From Karstenula rhodostoma CBS 690.94 (Eukaryota > Ascomycota > Dothideomycetes > Pleosporales > Didymosphaeriaceae): a DNA stretch of 64,000 nucleotides. The stretch is taken from positions 76,051 through 140,050 of the forward strand of contig MU001508.1 of NCBI GenBank assembly GCA_010093485.1, written 5' to 3'. A program made the translations under genes and the position numbers. The notes beneath the pieces were generated by a model. It was not told the DNA's origin, made no database searches, and saw nothing but the letters and a program-made list of their open reading frames with translations. Of the stretch, positions 1 to 11,227 are shown in pieces (the first letter of the stretch is position 1; each line of letters starts with the position of its first letter).

Positions 1-2943
1 ATTATAGGTAAGTTATATATATAGTATACCTAGCTTATTAGTCTATAGTTAGAAGAGCTATTTACTATTATTATAGACTATTATATACTTAAATATTTCT
101 CTATAAAATAAGAACTTATACCTTACTAAGCTTATTAGTTAGAAGTATTATTCTAGTATAACTATATAATTATATTTTACTCTAGATTTATAAATATTAT
201 AGCTAATATACTATTATAGAAATAGAAAAAACTAGTTATATAGAAAGTAAAAGCTAAGTTAGCCTATATAATATATTTCTTCTCCTAATAATAGGATATC
301 GCTAGCGATAATATTAATAATAAAAACTATAAAATAGTAGTATTAGTTATTACTACTAAGTTAAACTAGTAGAGTAGAGAGGCTAAATTATAAAACTCTT
401 CTATTATACTAGTAAACTACCTACTTAAAATAAATTATATTAACCTAATTTTAGAACTACTTTAAGAGGCTATCTCTAAACTAAATAATAAGTATAATAG
501 AATATTTTCTAGACTTTTTTTATACTAAAACTATCTAGTTATCTTTAAAACTAGTTAGTTTTAAATAATCCTTATTAATATAGTTTACTCCTACTAAATA
601 ACTATATACCCTAGTACTAAAAAGATCTAAAAACTTATCTAGAAATTATACTATTAGAGCTATATATATATAGATATTAAATAGTTTATATATAATTATA
701 AAATTTACTACTAGACTAAGCCCCCTTATAATAAGAAGCTAGGCCTACTCTAGCTACTACCTATTCTAGAGGCTATATAGTAAAATATCTTTATAGACTT
801 TAAAAGCTTTCTACTAGACTAAAAGGGCTTTAATAATATTATAATTTATATATACTACTTAAGTAAATATACCTTTTTACTACTATACTATAAAATAATT
901 ACTATAGAATAGGCTATCTCCTTTTACTACTAGTATATCTAGAGAATCTTTAGTATCCCTAAATCTATTATATTAGATTAAAGGCTATAATTTACTTCTA
1001 ATTTTACTAGTAAACTATATTACCTTATAGGTATATAGTAGAAACTTATATTTATAGGTTATACCTAAATAGATAGCTAAATTAAGATATATAATAAGTA
1101 TATTAACTAGTATCTTTACCTATTTATTAATAAATTTTAGAATAACTAGTTAGATCTACTCTCTTTAATAGACTAGGTATAAGCCTCTTTATTTAATAAA
1201 TCTACTAGTTTCTTTCTATATAAAATTAAGTTTAGTTATAAAATTAAAGTCTTTTAGAACTAAAAGGATAGAGTTAGATTACTTAAGAACTCCTCTAATA
1301 ATATTAGCTTTAAGTAAGCCTATAAGTTTATTACTATTTACTTTAAAGCTATTACTTAAATCTATAACTAGGCCTATTAGAACCTTATTATAGTATAAAA
1401 CTTAATAGTAAAATAAGCTAATAAATACTATTAATTACTTAACTTTATTATTAGTAACTTTATCTATATTACTCTAAAAGGCTTTTTAATATTATATCCC
1501 TCTATTAAGCTTAATAAGTAAATATATAGTCTATACTATATTATAGGAATAAAAGAATTATCCTATAAACTTAAATTACTATTATATATAAAAGTTTATT
1601 TAGTATTTTATATAGACTATTTTTAAAAAGTATTTAATAATCTACTTCTTAGATAATACTAATTATAGGAACTACTAACTAAAGTTAATAATACTCTTAA
1701 ATAGAAGGTATTACTTATTTATAATAGCTAACTAAGCTAAGAAAAACTCTAGTATTAAGTAGTATAGTAAGACTATAACCTAGATAATATATAATATCTA
1801 GTATTTAATTTTAGGAATACTTTAAAGCTAGTAGGTAACTTTTATAATACTAATCCTTAGGTAGCTAGGCCCCTTAAGTACCTAGATACTTAGAAGAAAG
1901 CTATTCTTAATAAAGTATTCTTAGATAGTAATTTTAAAGATAATATACCTATTAAGATAGATAGTTAATAAAGGGTTACCTAAAAATAGGCTAGTTAGTA
2001 TAGTAACTTAATCTAGATAGCTTATCTAGTATTTATAAAATATATTTACCTTATACTTCTTAGTACTATAAAGGATTAAGCTTTATATATTAAGTACTTT
2101 AAATCTTTAATTATAATAAGGAATTTAAGGTTTTAAACTAGATTTTAACTTCTTTTTATAGGATTAGGGAACTTTATATAATATATATATAATAGTGTAT
2201 AGCTAACTACTTAGAAAAATTCTAAATAAAGGTATTTTTATATAGGAAATTATAGAGCCCTATATAATTATACTAGAGTAGGATACTCTAATCTAGTCTA
2301 TAACTATATAAGTTTAATAAAAAAATTTTTAAAAGTATAGAGAATATTTTTTTTATTTTTATTTTTTTTTTCTCTTTAAATTAATTTATTCTTTTTTCTT
2401 TTTATAAATATAGGTATTCTTATAGTCCTTAAGGACTATTAAGACCCTAGATTATACTTAGAGAGGGATAGTATAAGGGTTAATTTAACTTAAAGTTAAA
2501 TTCCCTTATAGGATATTTACCTACTTTTAAGCTTAGGCCTTATTTAGTAGCCTATATATAGATTAGTTAGTAGATCTTAAATACCTAGTATATAGAGAGT
2601 CCCTCCCTAGAACCCTTTCTATTTTAGTATCTTAAGTTTAGTCTTAATTTATATAGTTTCTTTTAGCTATCTAATTCTAAGAGTGTTTATCCTATTTAGC
2701 TATATCCTAGCCTTATAGCACCCACGAGGAGGAGGGAGTATTAGGGTAATTAGTAGGGTAAGTTATATATAACTATAACTCTAGGATTATTATTACCTTA
2801 ACTATCTTAATACTACTTAACTACTATAGAATAGGATAAATCTAAGGGCTAATAGAGTAAGATAAGTTATAGACGTAGTATATAAATTGAGGAGAGAGGT
2901 GCTACGGTCTCTTACTTATCACGATCGACGCTACAATCCAACA
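1..2943 (+). mobile_element. RIP-degraded Ty3/gypsy chromodomain retrotransposon, 3' part
   Basis: This is the inactivated 3' portion of an LTR retrotransposon, and its 5' part lies outside the window. Bases 1 to about 2160 are extremely AT-rich and contain almost no CA or TG dinucleotides, which is what RIP (C to T at CpA on both strands) leaves behind. Reading through the many stops on the plus strand, integrase landmarks follow in order: the linker before the catalytic core near 720-780, the first catalytic Asp (I-D-F) near 790, the second Asp followed by F-T-S near 970-1010, and the core end near 1100-1180. A chromodomain-like stretch around 1720-1870 keeps the end of the fold and the P-L-K tail. 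The order integrase then chromodomain is that of chromoviruses. No frame is open, so it cannot encode protein. Confidence 0.85.
2715..2943 (+). repeat. 3' LTR of the Ty3/gypsy element
   Basis: A purine-rich tract (gaggaggaggga, about 2726-2737) lies near the left edge, and the element ends near ...cgctacaatccaaca. RIP-type AT bias fades inside this LTR: the first part is still CA/TG-poor, while bases after about 2870 have normal composition. Exact ends are inferred, because the 5' LTR is not in the window for comparison. Confidence 0.5.
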
Positions 2944-3618
2944 TGCTCTTCCCCTGGCACAACCTAGTAGAACTCTGTAATACGGGGGCAGAATAAGCCG
3001 GGTCGTCGCAGTGACCTTCGAGACAAACAACCTGGCCTAGAATCACAGAAAAAACCAACCTTGGAAGTACTTAACGGGGTGTCATCACCTTCGAAGCAAC
3101 TCCTTAGGGTACAAAGTCACAGCTAACCTTGAAGGTAATGAGCATCCGATGTGACAACGTCCTGTAAGGCTTGGCCCTATTGCTAGATCCCTATAAGATC
3201 CGGGCACGTGCGAGTCTGTAGTGCCTGGGTGCCCCAAAAAACACTAGAAACTTGCTACGGTAGCGATCATAGTCATCAAAACTCTCTGCGCCAGGTCCGT
3301 GATCGATACCATATCAGGAACCAGTGGATGGCGCGGAGACTACTTACAGCACCAGGGTAAAAGTCTGGGTACAGTGGGTTACCTTAGAGTAATCCAAGCA
3401 AGCCGAAATGATAGCAGCAAAGGTATTGAGGACGAAGTACAGCGCACGGGCCTTGAGAAGGAACCTCGGCTCTTGCGAATGGAGTGTTTTGCATTTGTCC
3501 TTTTGTCACACCCAAGTCTAAAAGAACATCTATGAACATGGCGGAGGAAACAGCTTTGAGATGGCCTCGTTGATATACGTGGAGTGACAGCCCGGACAAC
3601 GACACAACTATGCGACGG
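2944..3618. other. Intergenic, retrotransposon flank
   Basis: Composition is normal and no convincing gene is seen. It holds one copy of a short dispersed motif (3351-3384), which has relatives at 46.7 and 63.8 kb. Confidence 0.5.
3351..3384. repeat. Dispersed AAAAGTCTG-GTACAGTGGGT motif, copy 1
   Basis: The stretch accaggg-taaaagtctg-ggtacagtggg-ttacct matches 46718-46750 closely and 63795-63826 more loosely. Only one arm is present here. It may be the terminal part of a small non-autonomous element. Confidence 0.5.
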
Positions 3619-3897
3619 TCAGATCCAACGTACAACCTTTGATGACTGAAGTATGCGAACCTTCGAAGCTCCCGGCAGATCGCTCATGCCCCCTGGATAG
3701 TCGACGCATGCTGCCATCTGCGCGGCCGTCCCATTACGCGATGCGTTCTGCGACAAACAGAGCGATGAGTTGATGACGTCCGAGCACGCCAATTCGGTGT
3801 CTGCGGGGCATGGGTTTGTGGCTTGAGAAGAGGAAGGAAGAGCGTACGCGCTGGCGATAGCAGCGCATAACGCGAGGCAGATATTCTGTTGGAGCAT
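3619..3897 (-). CDS. Small secreted cysteine-containing protein (effector-like)
   Basis: This reads as a 92-aa protein with a classic signal peptide (residues 1 to about 20, hydrophobic core CLALCAAIASAYA) and a mature part with four Cys (30, 38, 47, 64) and three N-glycosylation sequons (NSS, NAS, NGT). The start at 3897 was chosen because the hydrophobic leader begins there; the open frame continues upstream to 4080, but that extension looks non-coding. I recognise no family. The C-terminal 20 residues lack features, so a 3' intron could have been missed. It lies under 1 kb from the dead retrotransposon, a common setting for effector-like genes in plant-associated fungi. Function is not inferable. 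Confidence 0.5.
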   Translation of the reverse strand: MLQQNICLALCAAIASAYALPSSSQATNPCPADTELACSDVINSSLCLSQNASRNGTAAQMAACVDYPGGMSDLPGASKVRILQSSKVVRWI

Positions 3898-4573
3898 CGC
3901 GAGTGACAACAAAGCTGAGAGGGTTTCCTTCGAATGCAGAAGCGGATGGATGTTGTTGCCTTCTTCACAGCCGCTCAGATCGCATGGCCACAGGCACCTT
4001 CCTGGGTTCCCTTCCTCCATCCCCTTCATGTACGTTCCCGATATGAATATAGCCGTGTGTTGACGTACGAACCCGCACAACTACCATGTGTGGCGGGTAG
4101 CTCATTGCCGGGTATATTGAGCCGCCACATTCATGTGGAGCGCCAAGGTGGGGAGCATCCAGCTTGCTGTGCCCCAAGCCGCAAGGCAGCCTGCGACAGC
4201 GCTGAGCAATACTTTTAGATGGGAGTACATCAATTTAGACAGCACTGATTCGACTGCAGCCTTGCGGATCTTTATGAGGTCGACAAGGATGGCAACCATT
4301 GCTCTTGGTACAAGAGTTGTTGAGAGGCATTGATGCTTCATATCGAGCTGCAGATTCCTTTGTCCCGTTATCGACGTCAAGAAAGTCGGATGCTAAAGTC
4401 CTATCAGGGCTCAGATCGGCCTCCCCCTAGCTTCGCCAAAAGAAAAGGTGTGTAGCTTCTCTGGGCTCGAACGTTGATAACCTTTGGTGGCTCAACTATC
4501 ACTGCTTAACTAGTTCGAAGAACTCGGGCACAAACACGGTCGCAGTCACCAGCGAGCCTCTAGTACCACGAAG
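3898..4573. other. Intergenic between divergent secreted-protein genes
   Basis: This is the shared 5' region of the minus-strand small secreted protein and the plus-strand DUF1996 gene. No distinct motif was picked out. Confidence 0.4.
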
Positions 4574-5924
4574 ATGCGTTGGACTACGTCTACCCTCGTC
4601 GCTTTGGCGCTTGCAAGCCCCATTTCCGCCCTCATCCGTTTCCAATGCTCCCAGCTGGTCGTGGAGCGCCTTGATCCGCTTGTAACACCGGGACAAGTCC
4701 CCTCACCACATGTACATCAGATCGTTGGTGGAAACTCATTCAACGCCACGATGGCACCTTCGAAGGACATGCCTGGAGAAAGCACTTGCACGACTTGCCA
4801 GTTCTCCGATGACTTCAGGTATTAGCACGATCATTCATGACGACCACGTATCCTGACATAACTCAGTAACTACTGGACTGCCATATTGTACTTCCGGGCC
4901 CGTAACGGGACCTACAAAAGAGTACCTCAACGCAGCAATGCAGGTTTCGATGGCACCACAGGCGGTGGAATGACGGTCTACTACATGACCGACCCCCTAT
5001 ACGATTCTCAGCCAAAATCAAAGGTCTCAGCCTTCAAACCGGTCAGTCCAGGTTCATCGTTAGAGACATGTTTGGCAAACTTGGGTATACTCGGACAACG
5101 AGGACTCGAGAAGCTGACACTCATGCTAGGGCTTCCGTATGTTTGTAGGCGACATCAACGCAAGGACCAAGGAACAAGCTGTTCGGTTCCGACAACTCAC
5201 TTACACTTGCATGGAGAATGCCGGTTCTCGCGAGCACGAAGTCGTGCATTTCCCCCAGAAGCCCTGCAGCTACGGCATCATGACTTCGGTGCGCTTTCCT
5301 ACTTGCTGGGATGGCGTGAACCTTGATTCTCCTGACCACATGGCACACATGAGGTAAGATGAACCCATCGTGGAGGGCTCAAGGTTGCTAAACCACATCA
5401 GCTACCCCGAAAGTGGCACATTTGAATCTGCTGGCCCGTGTCCTAGCACCCATCCTGTCAGAGTATCGCAAGTAATGTACAGAATCCTCACATTCCCATT
5501 CTTTTGTCACGTTCGCTTATAATACAAAAAGGTTTGAGGTTATCTGGGACACGTCCAAGTTCAGCGATCCTGCCGACTGGCCCGAAGACGGCTCGCAACC
5601 TTTCGTCTGGTCTTTCGGCGATCCGACCGGCTACGCAAACCATGCTGACTGTAAGATATACCCCCTGTTCGTGCGTATGCATGCTAATGCAAATCAGATG
5701 TGTTCGGCTGGAAAGATGATTCGCTGCAGAATATCCTGGTACGTAGCGACCAAGAACCACGCACCCTCGGTCTGTTCGCTGACACTGATTCAAAGGACAC
5801 GAGCTGTTATGCCACGAGCTGCGGAGGGAAACAGCAATCCATCGCCGCCATGAATAAGTGTGCCGGCCTGAAGAAGACTGTGGACGAGAATATTGGAGAG
5901 GATACATGCGAGTACTTCCTATAA
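4574..5924 (+). CDS. Secreted DUF1996-domain protein
   Basis: Seven exons (4574-4818, 4867-5041, 5130-5353, 5402-5476, 5532-5650, 5698-5738, 5796-5924) give 1008 nt and 335 aa. Residues 1-19 form a signal peptide. The DUF1996 hallmarks follow: HVHQIVGGN (46-54) near the start, NYWTAILYFRARNG after intron 1, GFRMFVGD after intron 2, then CSYGIMTSVRFPTCWDG, SYPESG, FEVIWDTSKF, DYVFGWK and DSLQ. These fix the splice sites, since each junction restores a family motif. Introns are 47-88 bp with GT-AG ends. DUF1996 proteins are fungal extracellular proteins, often fused to WSC domains, with no settled biochemistry; no WSC domain is present here. The length is typical of a single-domain member. Confidence 0.9.
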
Positions 5925-6958
5925 ATGAGGTTACCATCACTGATAGAACAACAGGGTTGACTGAGCTTCCGGGCGGCCATGCCGCTGAATGAAGTAAATT
6001 GTCTACTCTTAACCACGTGTTGCAGGAAGTAGGAGAGCCATAGGAGTTACTGTCTGTCAGTACTAATAGTATTGATGATAGATATGAGGGCAACGTCTTT
6101 CCATGGTCAGAACAGCTATCAAGCGAGGAAAAAGCTCGTACTTTGCCATTACACCTTACTTGTTCTTGTGATTCTCGTCTGCCTATAACCCACTCCTGAA
6201 ACCTTTCAAGCGTCAATGCGTAAATCACATATGCCGCTCTAGCATCGAGACTTGTAGACTTAGCAATAGCTCTCTCGAAGCGAATCTCTCACGGTGATGT
6301 TTTGTTCGAGGATTCATTTGCAAGGTGCTGGGTAGAGAAACGAAACACGACACATGCGGGGAAGCATGCCGAGGTCCTCAACCAGATAGAAGTAGCTCTA
6401 GTATTTTCGATGTGCTCTGTTCAAGTACCTTCAGGACCCGAAAGTCAAAGGACCGACACGATGCGCGACTGGCTCACTCAATAAGCCAGGTGTTATGCCT
6501 GTCGGCATATCCACAGAGAACGCAATCGGACGAGCAGACTTGGTAAACGTCACCAGTGCCTTACCAGGCACTATGTGCTAAGCACGGGCGAGACATGTTC
6601 TGAAACGAGCTCAACACCGAGCACTGAACGCGCGTAAAATGATCCTTTGCGGGCGGTGCTGATAACAAACAGATGCAACAGAGAACGACAGATCATGATG
6701 CGATTTGGCACCAAATCGTATTCACTAGTGAGCAGACATTCGAGGGACAGAAGAAGCAAGGCCATTTGGGGTATCAAAAACTAACAAGTTTGAACATGAG
6801 AACTACCACTGTTCCTCTTCACACAAAGTCAGGCGAAGAAAGCAGCACTGCTGCACTATACAACGCCGCGCGTTGCCCACTGTGTGCTCGATTCCGTATG
6901 TACAATTCGTCGGCGGATTCGGGTCACATTGGCGGAGTGTGTTATCCACCAAGAAGAT
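5925..6958. other. Intergenic between convergent genes
   Basis: It separates the 3' ends of the DUF1996 and cupredoxin-like genes. Short open frames here have no protein-like composition. Nothing recognisable is seen. Confidence 0.4.
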
Positions 6959-7924
6959 CTAGAAAGCAAGGAGGACGGGGAGGCGTTTTTCTTTCGTTTC
7001 CGTCTTCCCCCCATCCTCTTTGGCGGTACCATTCTTAGCCCCAGTAGCGTTTTCCGCAGCCGGTTCCGTAGCGTTTGTAACGGGGGGAGCAGCAGCGGGC
7101 GGGGCACCTCCCCCATCTGGGCCGGCAGCTTCTGCTGGCGCGGGGACGAAACTGGACATGCCGTCAGATGACGGTTTGAGGGGGGAGGAGCGTATACTTA
7201 CGCAGCGTTGGTCAGCTCGATTTGGCTTGTTGTTCCACCGGCTATTGCCGTTCCTTCTACCGACTTATCGGTGCCTTGGGCTGCTTTGACAAAGTCGAGG
7301 AGCTGTTGCGTGTTAGAAGGGTTGACGATCATGACCTGTCCCTCTTGACAGTGGGGGCCCGTGGAACTTCGCATGGTTAGCCCAGAGGTCTTACGATCAC
7401 GAAGCTGGGCGGGAATTACGAACCAGAACATGAATATCGGGTCAGTGGTTGAGACAACCATGTTGAAAGTTCCGACTGTGGTTTGACCTAGAGTGGGGAC
7501 GAAGTCAGTAAGCGTTACTATGGTCAAGGGGCAGTCTCCTGCAGCAAGACAACTTCACATCAGAACGAACAACATACCGTCTTGAAAAGGAATGTGGCCA
7601 CTGTTTATTCCGCCGCCCAGAGGTGTGCATGGTGCTTCCAGAGTGCTCTGCGTTGCAGTGTGGTTACCATTGCTGAACTGGAACTGTATAATGTCGCCAA
7701 CGGCGGCGGTCACAGCGTTAGGATTGAACGTGTCTTGTGGTCCTCCAACTACTACTGGAATGACCTGAGCCTGTCGTGCTTTGAGATTGGCTTCTGTCGT
7801 TAGTCACTGGACATCTTTGCATGGTGGGACTTGGCTCACCTCGGAGACCGGAAGTACCATACATAGTATCCGCAGGCAGAGCGCTTACGGAGACTGCCAG
7901 AAAAATTGAGCAAAAAAATAGCAT
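6959..7924 (-). CDS. Secreted cupredoxin-like (serine-rich type) protein
   Basis: Five exons (7924-7840, 7790-7578, 7487-7424, 7366-7202, 7151-6959) give 720 nt and 239 aa. A signal peptide (about 1-16) precedes a cupredoxin-like domain, roughly 36-170. It contains FNPNAVTAAVGDIIQFQF, the NGNHT loop (H72), the GTFNM strand, and CSTGPHC followed by QEGQVMIVNP. Likely type-1 copper ligands are H72, C121, H126 and a nearby Met (M133), by analogy with plastocyanin-like folds. The tail (from about 185) is rich in A, P, G and E and has NAT and NGT sequons, suggesting cell-wall or surface display; no clear GPI signal is seen. Intron 3 (7367-7423) has an unusual GTTCGT donor, is 57 nt and has no in-frame stop; removing it restores the CSTGPHC motif. 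Confidence 0.85.
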
Positions 7925-10143
7925 GGTTGCTATATCATGCGGTCGTCGAAAATGACTGTGCAGAGCGAGAAAAGACTGATGATGCCGGTCAACGGCAAAA
8001 AGCTACGGTGTAATTATTCGAAACGCTGTTCTACAGCTGAGTCAATCGGAAATGAAGTAGAAAGGAACGACGTGAGAAAAGCGTGAGGGACGGAGAGGCG
8101 GGAGAGGATCGTCTGTACCATCGTATATAGGACGGAGGGTGGAGCAAAGGGCAAGTCTCAGGCTCCACCGAACACAACACAGAAGTCCTTGATGGCAGAC
8201 AAGGGCAAATGTATGCATGAATCTAGGGTTGAGGCCCCATTAATGCTCGGAGCATGGCAGGGACGCGTAGGACGACGAACTACCAGTGGTTGCAAGCCGT
8301 AACGCCAAACGGCTAAAGTCAAAAACTGGATCTTGATGCCTGTCCCGAATCGGGTGGTGAGGCCGGACAACGGTCTAGCGCCGGTGGTGGGAGAAGGATG
8401 AGTGTACTACATCGGGCGCTTGTTCATTGCCAAGTGCGTGATTGCTGTTTGGAAGCCTTGCGTCCTTAACGAACGCAAGCAAGGAAAGCCCGGGGTGTTA
8501 TAAGATGCCGACATGCCGCGGAGCAAGCTGACGTTTCCGCGCGCCATGCATAACGAGAATGACGCGCGCTTCAGGTCGGACAGCAACGCGGATGTACGAC
8601 GATGGCTGGCGCGCTATGCGCTCAGGTGATGTAAGTTGGGAGAAATCCTTCCAAACGCTCGCAAGGATGGAAATACCGAGAAAAAGACCATTAACGTGAC
8701 GGTAGGTCTGCTAGGATCATCACGCGTTTCATCATGATGATGATGTTGGCGATGTTTCGAAAGGAAACGCTGGCGTGCCTGAGCCGCCAGCGCCAGGCAA
8801 GCACACGCAGCATGCCAAGATCTCGTTCTCATCCGGCTTGGCTCGGGAAGAGTACCGGCAGGTGGACAGAGAGTGATCACGACATCCGAAACCCAGCGAC
8901 ATCACCTGCGCTTGAGTCCGGTTGTCCTTCTTTGTGTCGGGCTATCGCCGGCGCATGTCGTTGGCCGAACGACTTCGTATATCTTAGCGAACGCCCTGTC
9001 GCATGGCCACCACGGTCGCCTACAGACCCTGTTTCCACCGAATACCTAGACGCCATGCATGCGCCTCCGTCGTGTGACTTCCGACGTATTTTTCACAGTG
9101 GGCGCAAAGTAGACGGCGACCACAACACCGCATCGCACACCGATGAACAAGAAGCAGCACCGCAAGCACCAACGAGATGATTGACGAATCGCACTTGCAC
9201 TACGCCCCACAGCCATTGCATGTGGACGCCTCACATAGGGTGTATACCGAAATTTGGGCCCTTTGTTCGGACCCTACTCAGAAATGTGCGACTTTTACTG
9301 CGCCTGCTATACCTGCTGGACGTTGACTTCTCCATACGGCAATTCAAGAATGCCACCATCCGGTCCGATGCCATGTCTGGCAGAATTGCCGATCAACATC
9401 CTCAAGCCAAGCCATGCGACCTCCACGGCCACGATGCTGTCAAGTCGGGCGCCATTGCCAGTTCTTCCCTTTCCCTCGAGCGCCACCTCAACGCCTAGAC
9501 TGCAGTCTTCAAGCACTGCTCGTGTTGCTCAACCGATGTCGCTTTTAGGAAAGTAATAATAACGCCCGTTAGCTGTCATTGCATACGGCACGTTCGTCTG
9601 CATCCGCGATCCACCACGTTGGGCCAGCGAAAGCGTGCGAATCTATCGTTCGTCGTTTACGGACTCTGCACCGTAGCACGACGTCTGTCCGACTGTCGCT
9701 CGGGATCGACACGCGCGGATACTCTCACTACTGTTGGTAGCTAGATTGTATCTCCGCATCGCCAAGAGATGTACCCTGTAGGCAGAGTCAGTATGAGCGA
9801 GTTCCTGATCGGGACTTGATAATTCTCGCATGCGCACCGTGGCGTTGGGCGTTGGCTCAGTATCGACGGTTCGTTTATGCAAACGTGGAGTCTAATTGCC
9901 CGGCGCTCTTTCTCTTGCTCTTACTAACAGTGTAAGTTTACTTGAGGCCGAGGGCTCTAGCTTTGAGATCACCCGGACTTGTTGTTAGCGTAAAAACTTA
10001 GTCGTCTGGGTCTATATAATATTTATCTGCTACACTGCACCCTTGCTACCCACCCTCGGTGCTCCTTGACATCGACCCTCGATACGACCCTCGACGGATA
10101 TATAATTCATACTGCATATTTACCCGACATTCTACTCGAACAA
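7925..10143. other. Intergenic, 2.2 kb
   Basis: This is the divergent upstream region of the cupredoxin-like gene (minus) and the secreted protein at 10144 (plus). Open frames of up to about 150 codons occur near 8.7-9.5 kb, but their translations are low in hydrophobic structure and have no recognisable domain. A TATA-like box lies at 10013-10019. Confidence 0.4.
10013..10019 (+). promoter_or_regulatory. TATA-like box upstream of the secreted protein gene
   Basis: TATATAA occurs about 125 bp before the ATG at 10144, preceded by gtc. The spacing suits a TATA box with a 5' leader of some 70-100 nt. Confidence 0.45.
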
Positions 10144-10922
10144 ATGGATATCCGCCAGTTCTTGGGTCGCGTTGTTGCGACAATCGCGCTCGTCTCTGTC
10201 GTCAGTGCGTCACCGTCAATCCGATGCGGTCCAGCTGGTAAGGTCGAAACCATTCAACCACCGAAATATCCACTGACCTTATCTTTTCAGGCGTCAAGAT
10301 CCGCGATCCGCCCACCTTCTCCGACGCCAAGCCCAACCCGTCCTGGAAGCCCCCTCCGACGGGCTGGATCTTCAAGCCCTGGTACCAAGTCCTCACTAGC
10401 AACACCCAGGTCTCTCAACTCCGCAATTTCCAGTGGGACCCCACCCCGGTGACTTCCTCGAACCCCAACGGTCCCATCAACGACCTCTCCTCTTTCCAGA
10501 TTCCCGGCAACAATACCGTCTTCACATCGTACGGCGTTGCGACACCCAACCCCAACTATGTCGCAGTCTACGATTACCGTGGAACTGGAATCCTCCAGAA
10601 CGCGACCTCCCAGTACAGTTGGCTGGGCTGGGGCTGCGATGGGTTCGGCAACAGCTACTATGTTTCTTACTCCACTGCAGCTGAGGCGAGCGGCACGCCC
10701 GCCGGAATCGACTTCATGAGCCTTTTCGATAGCGGGTTGGACGAGGCGACCAAGAACAAGGTCGTCGAGGTCCTGAAGCAGTCCAAGAGCGAGGAGATCC
10801 GTAAAATTGCTGAGACGTTCATTCCCAATGTCCAGGATGGTGGACGTCGGGGCAAGAGGCGCATTAGGGAGTGCAATGATGAGTGCAAGACCAACAAAAA
10901 TCTCGTCGGTGTCATCGGTTAG
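10144..10922 (+). CDS. Secreted protein of unknown function
   Basis: Two exons (10144-10237, 10291-10922) around a 53-bp intron encode 241 aa. Residues 1 to about 22 form a signal peptide (VVATIALVSVVSASP). The mature protein starts with a Pro/Trp-rich segment (KPNPSWKPPPTGWIFKPWYQV), followed by a beta-rich middle with NNTVFTSYGVATP and SWLGWGCDGFGNSYY. It ends in a helical, lysine-rich part and a basic cluster (GGRRGKRRIRECNDECK). Cysteines are few (four outside the signal). The strong leader and splice consensus make the gene convincing. I do not recognise the family; the fold may be a secreted ascomycete-specific one. Confidence 0.8.
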
Positions 10923-11227
10923 ATGGGGACTCGTGCGTTCTGGCCATGGCGTTTTTTTTTTTTTTTTTTTTTGTTTGTTCCGGAGGTATACTGGCATAGT
11001 CAGCTTGTGGTCAACAATTTCAGCGAGATACCCTTCACGGAGTGGCGTAATTGATTGCAAATAACGAATTATCACACACCTTGCTTTGCAACCTTGGTGA
11101 AAGTGTATCCAGCCCGATGATCTTGCGCATCAATCGATGCTGATTTTCATGAAATTCGTTCATTTTGCGGTCGTGAAGCGGCTGCCATTTGGGTATCATC
11201 TAACTTTTCACCTGCTCCGTCTCCCGA
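10923..11227. other. Intergenic with a 21-base T run
   Basis: It lies between convergent 3' ends and contains an uninterrupted run of 21 T at 10952-10972. No gene is seen. Confidence 0.5.

Noticed and set aside
5488..6228. 246-codon open frame antisense to the DUF1996 gene
   Set aside because: It overlaps well-supported exons on the other strand and shows no domain.
8734..9556. Open frames of 100-148 codons in the 7.9-10.1 kb interval
   Set aside because: No signal peptide, no domain and no splice pattern. They overlap one another in different frames.
10952..10972. T21 run as a sign of a retroposed copy
   Set aside because: No target-site duplication and no processed gene next to it. Treated as a homopolymer.
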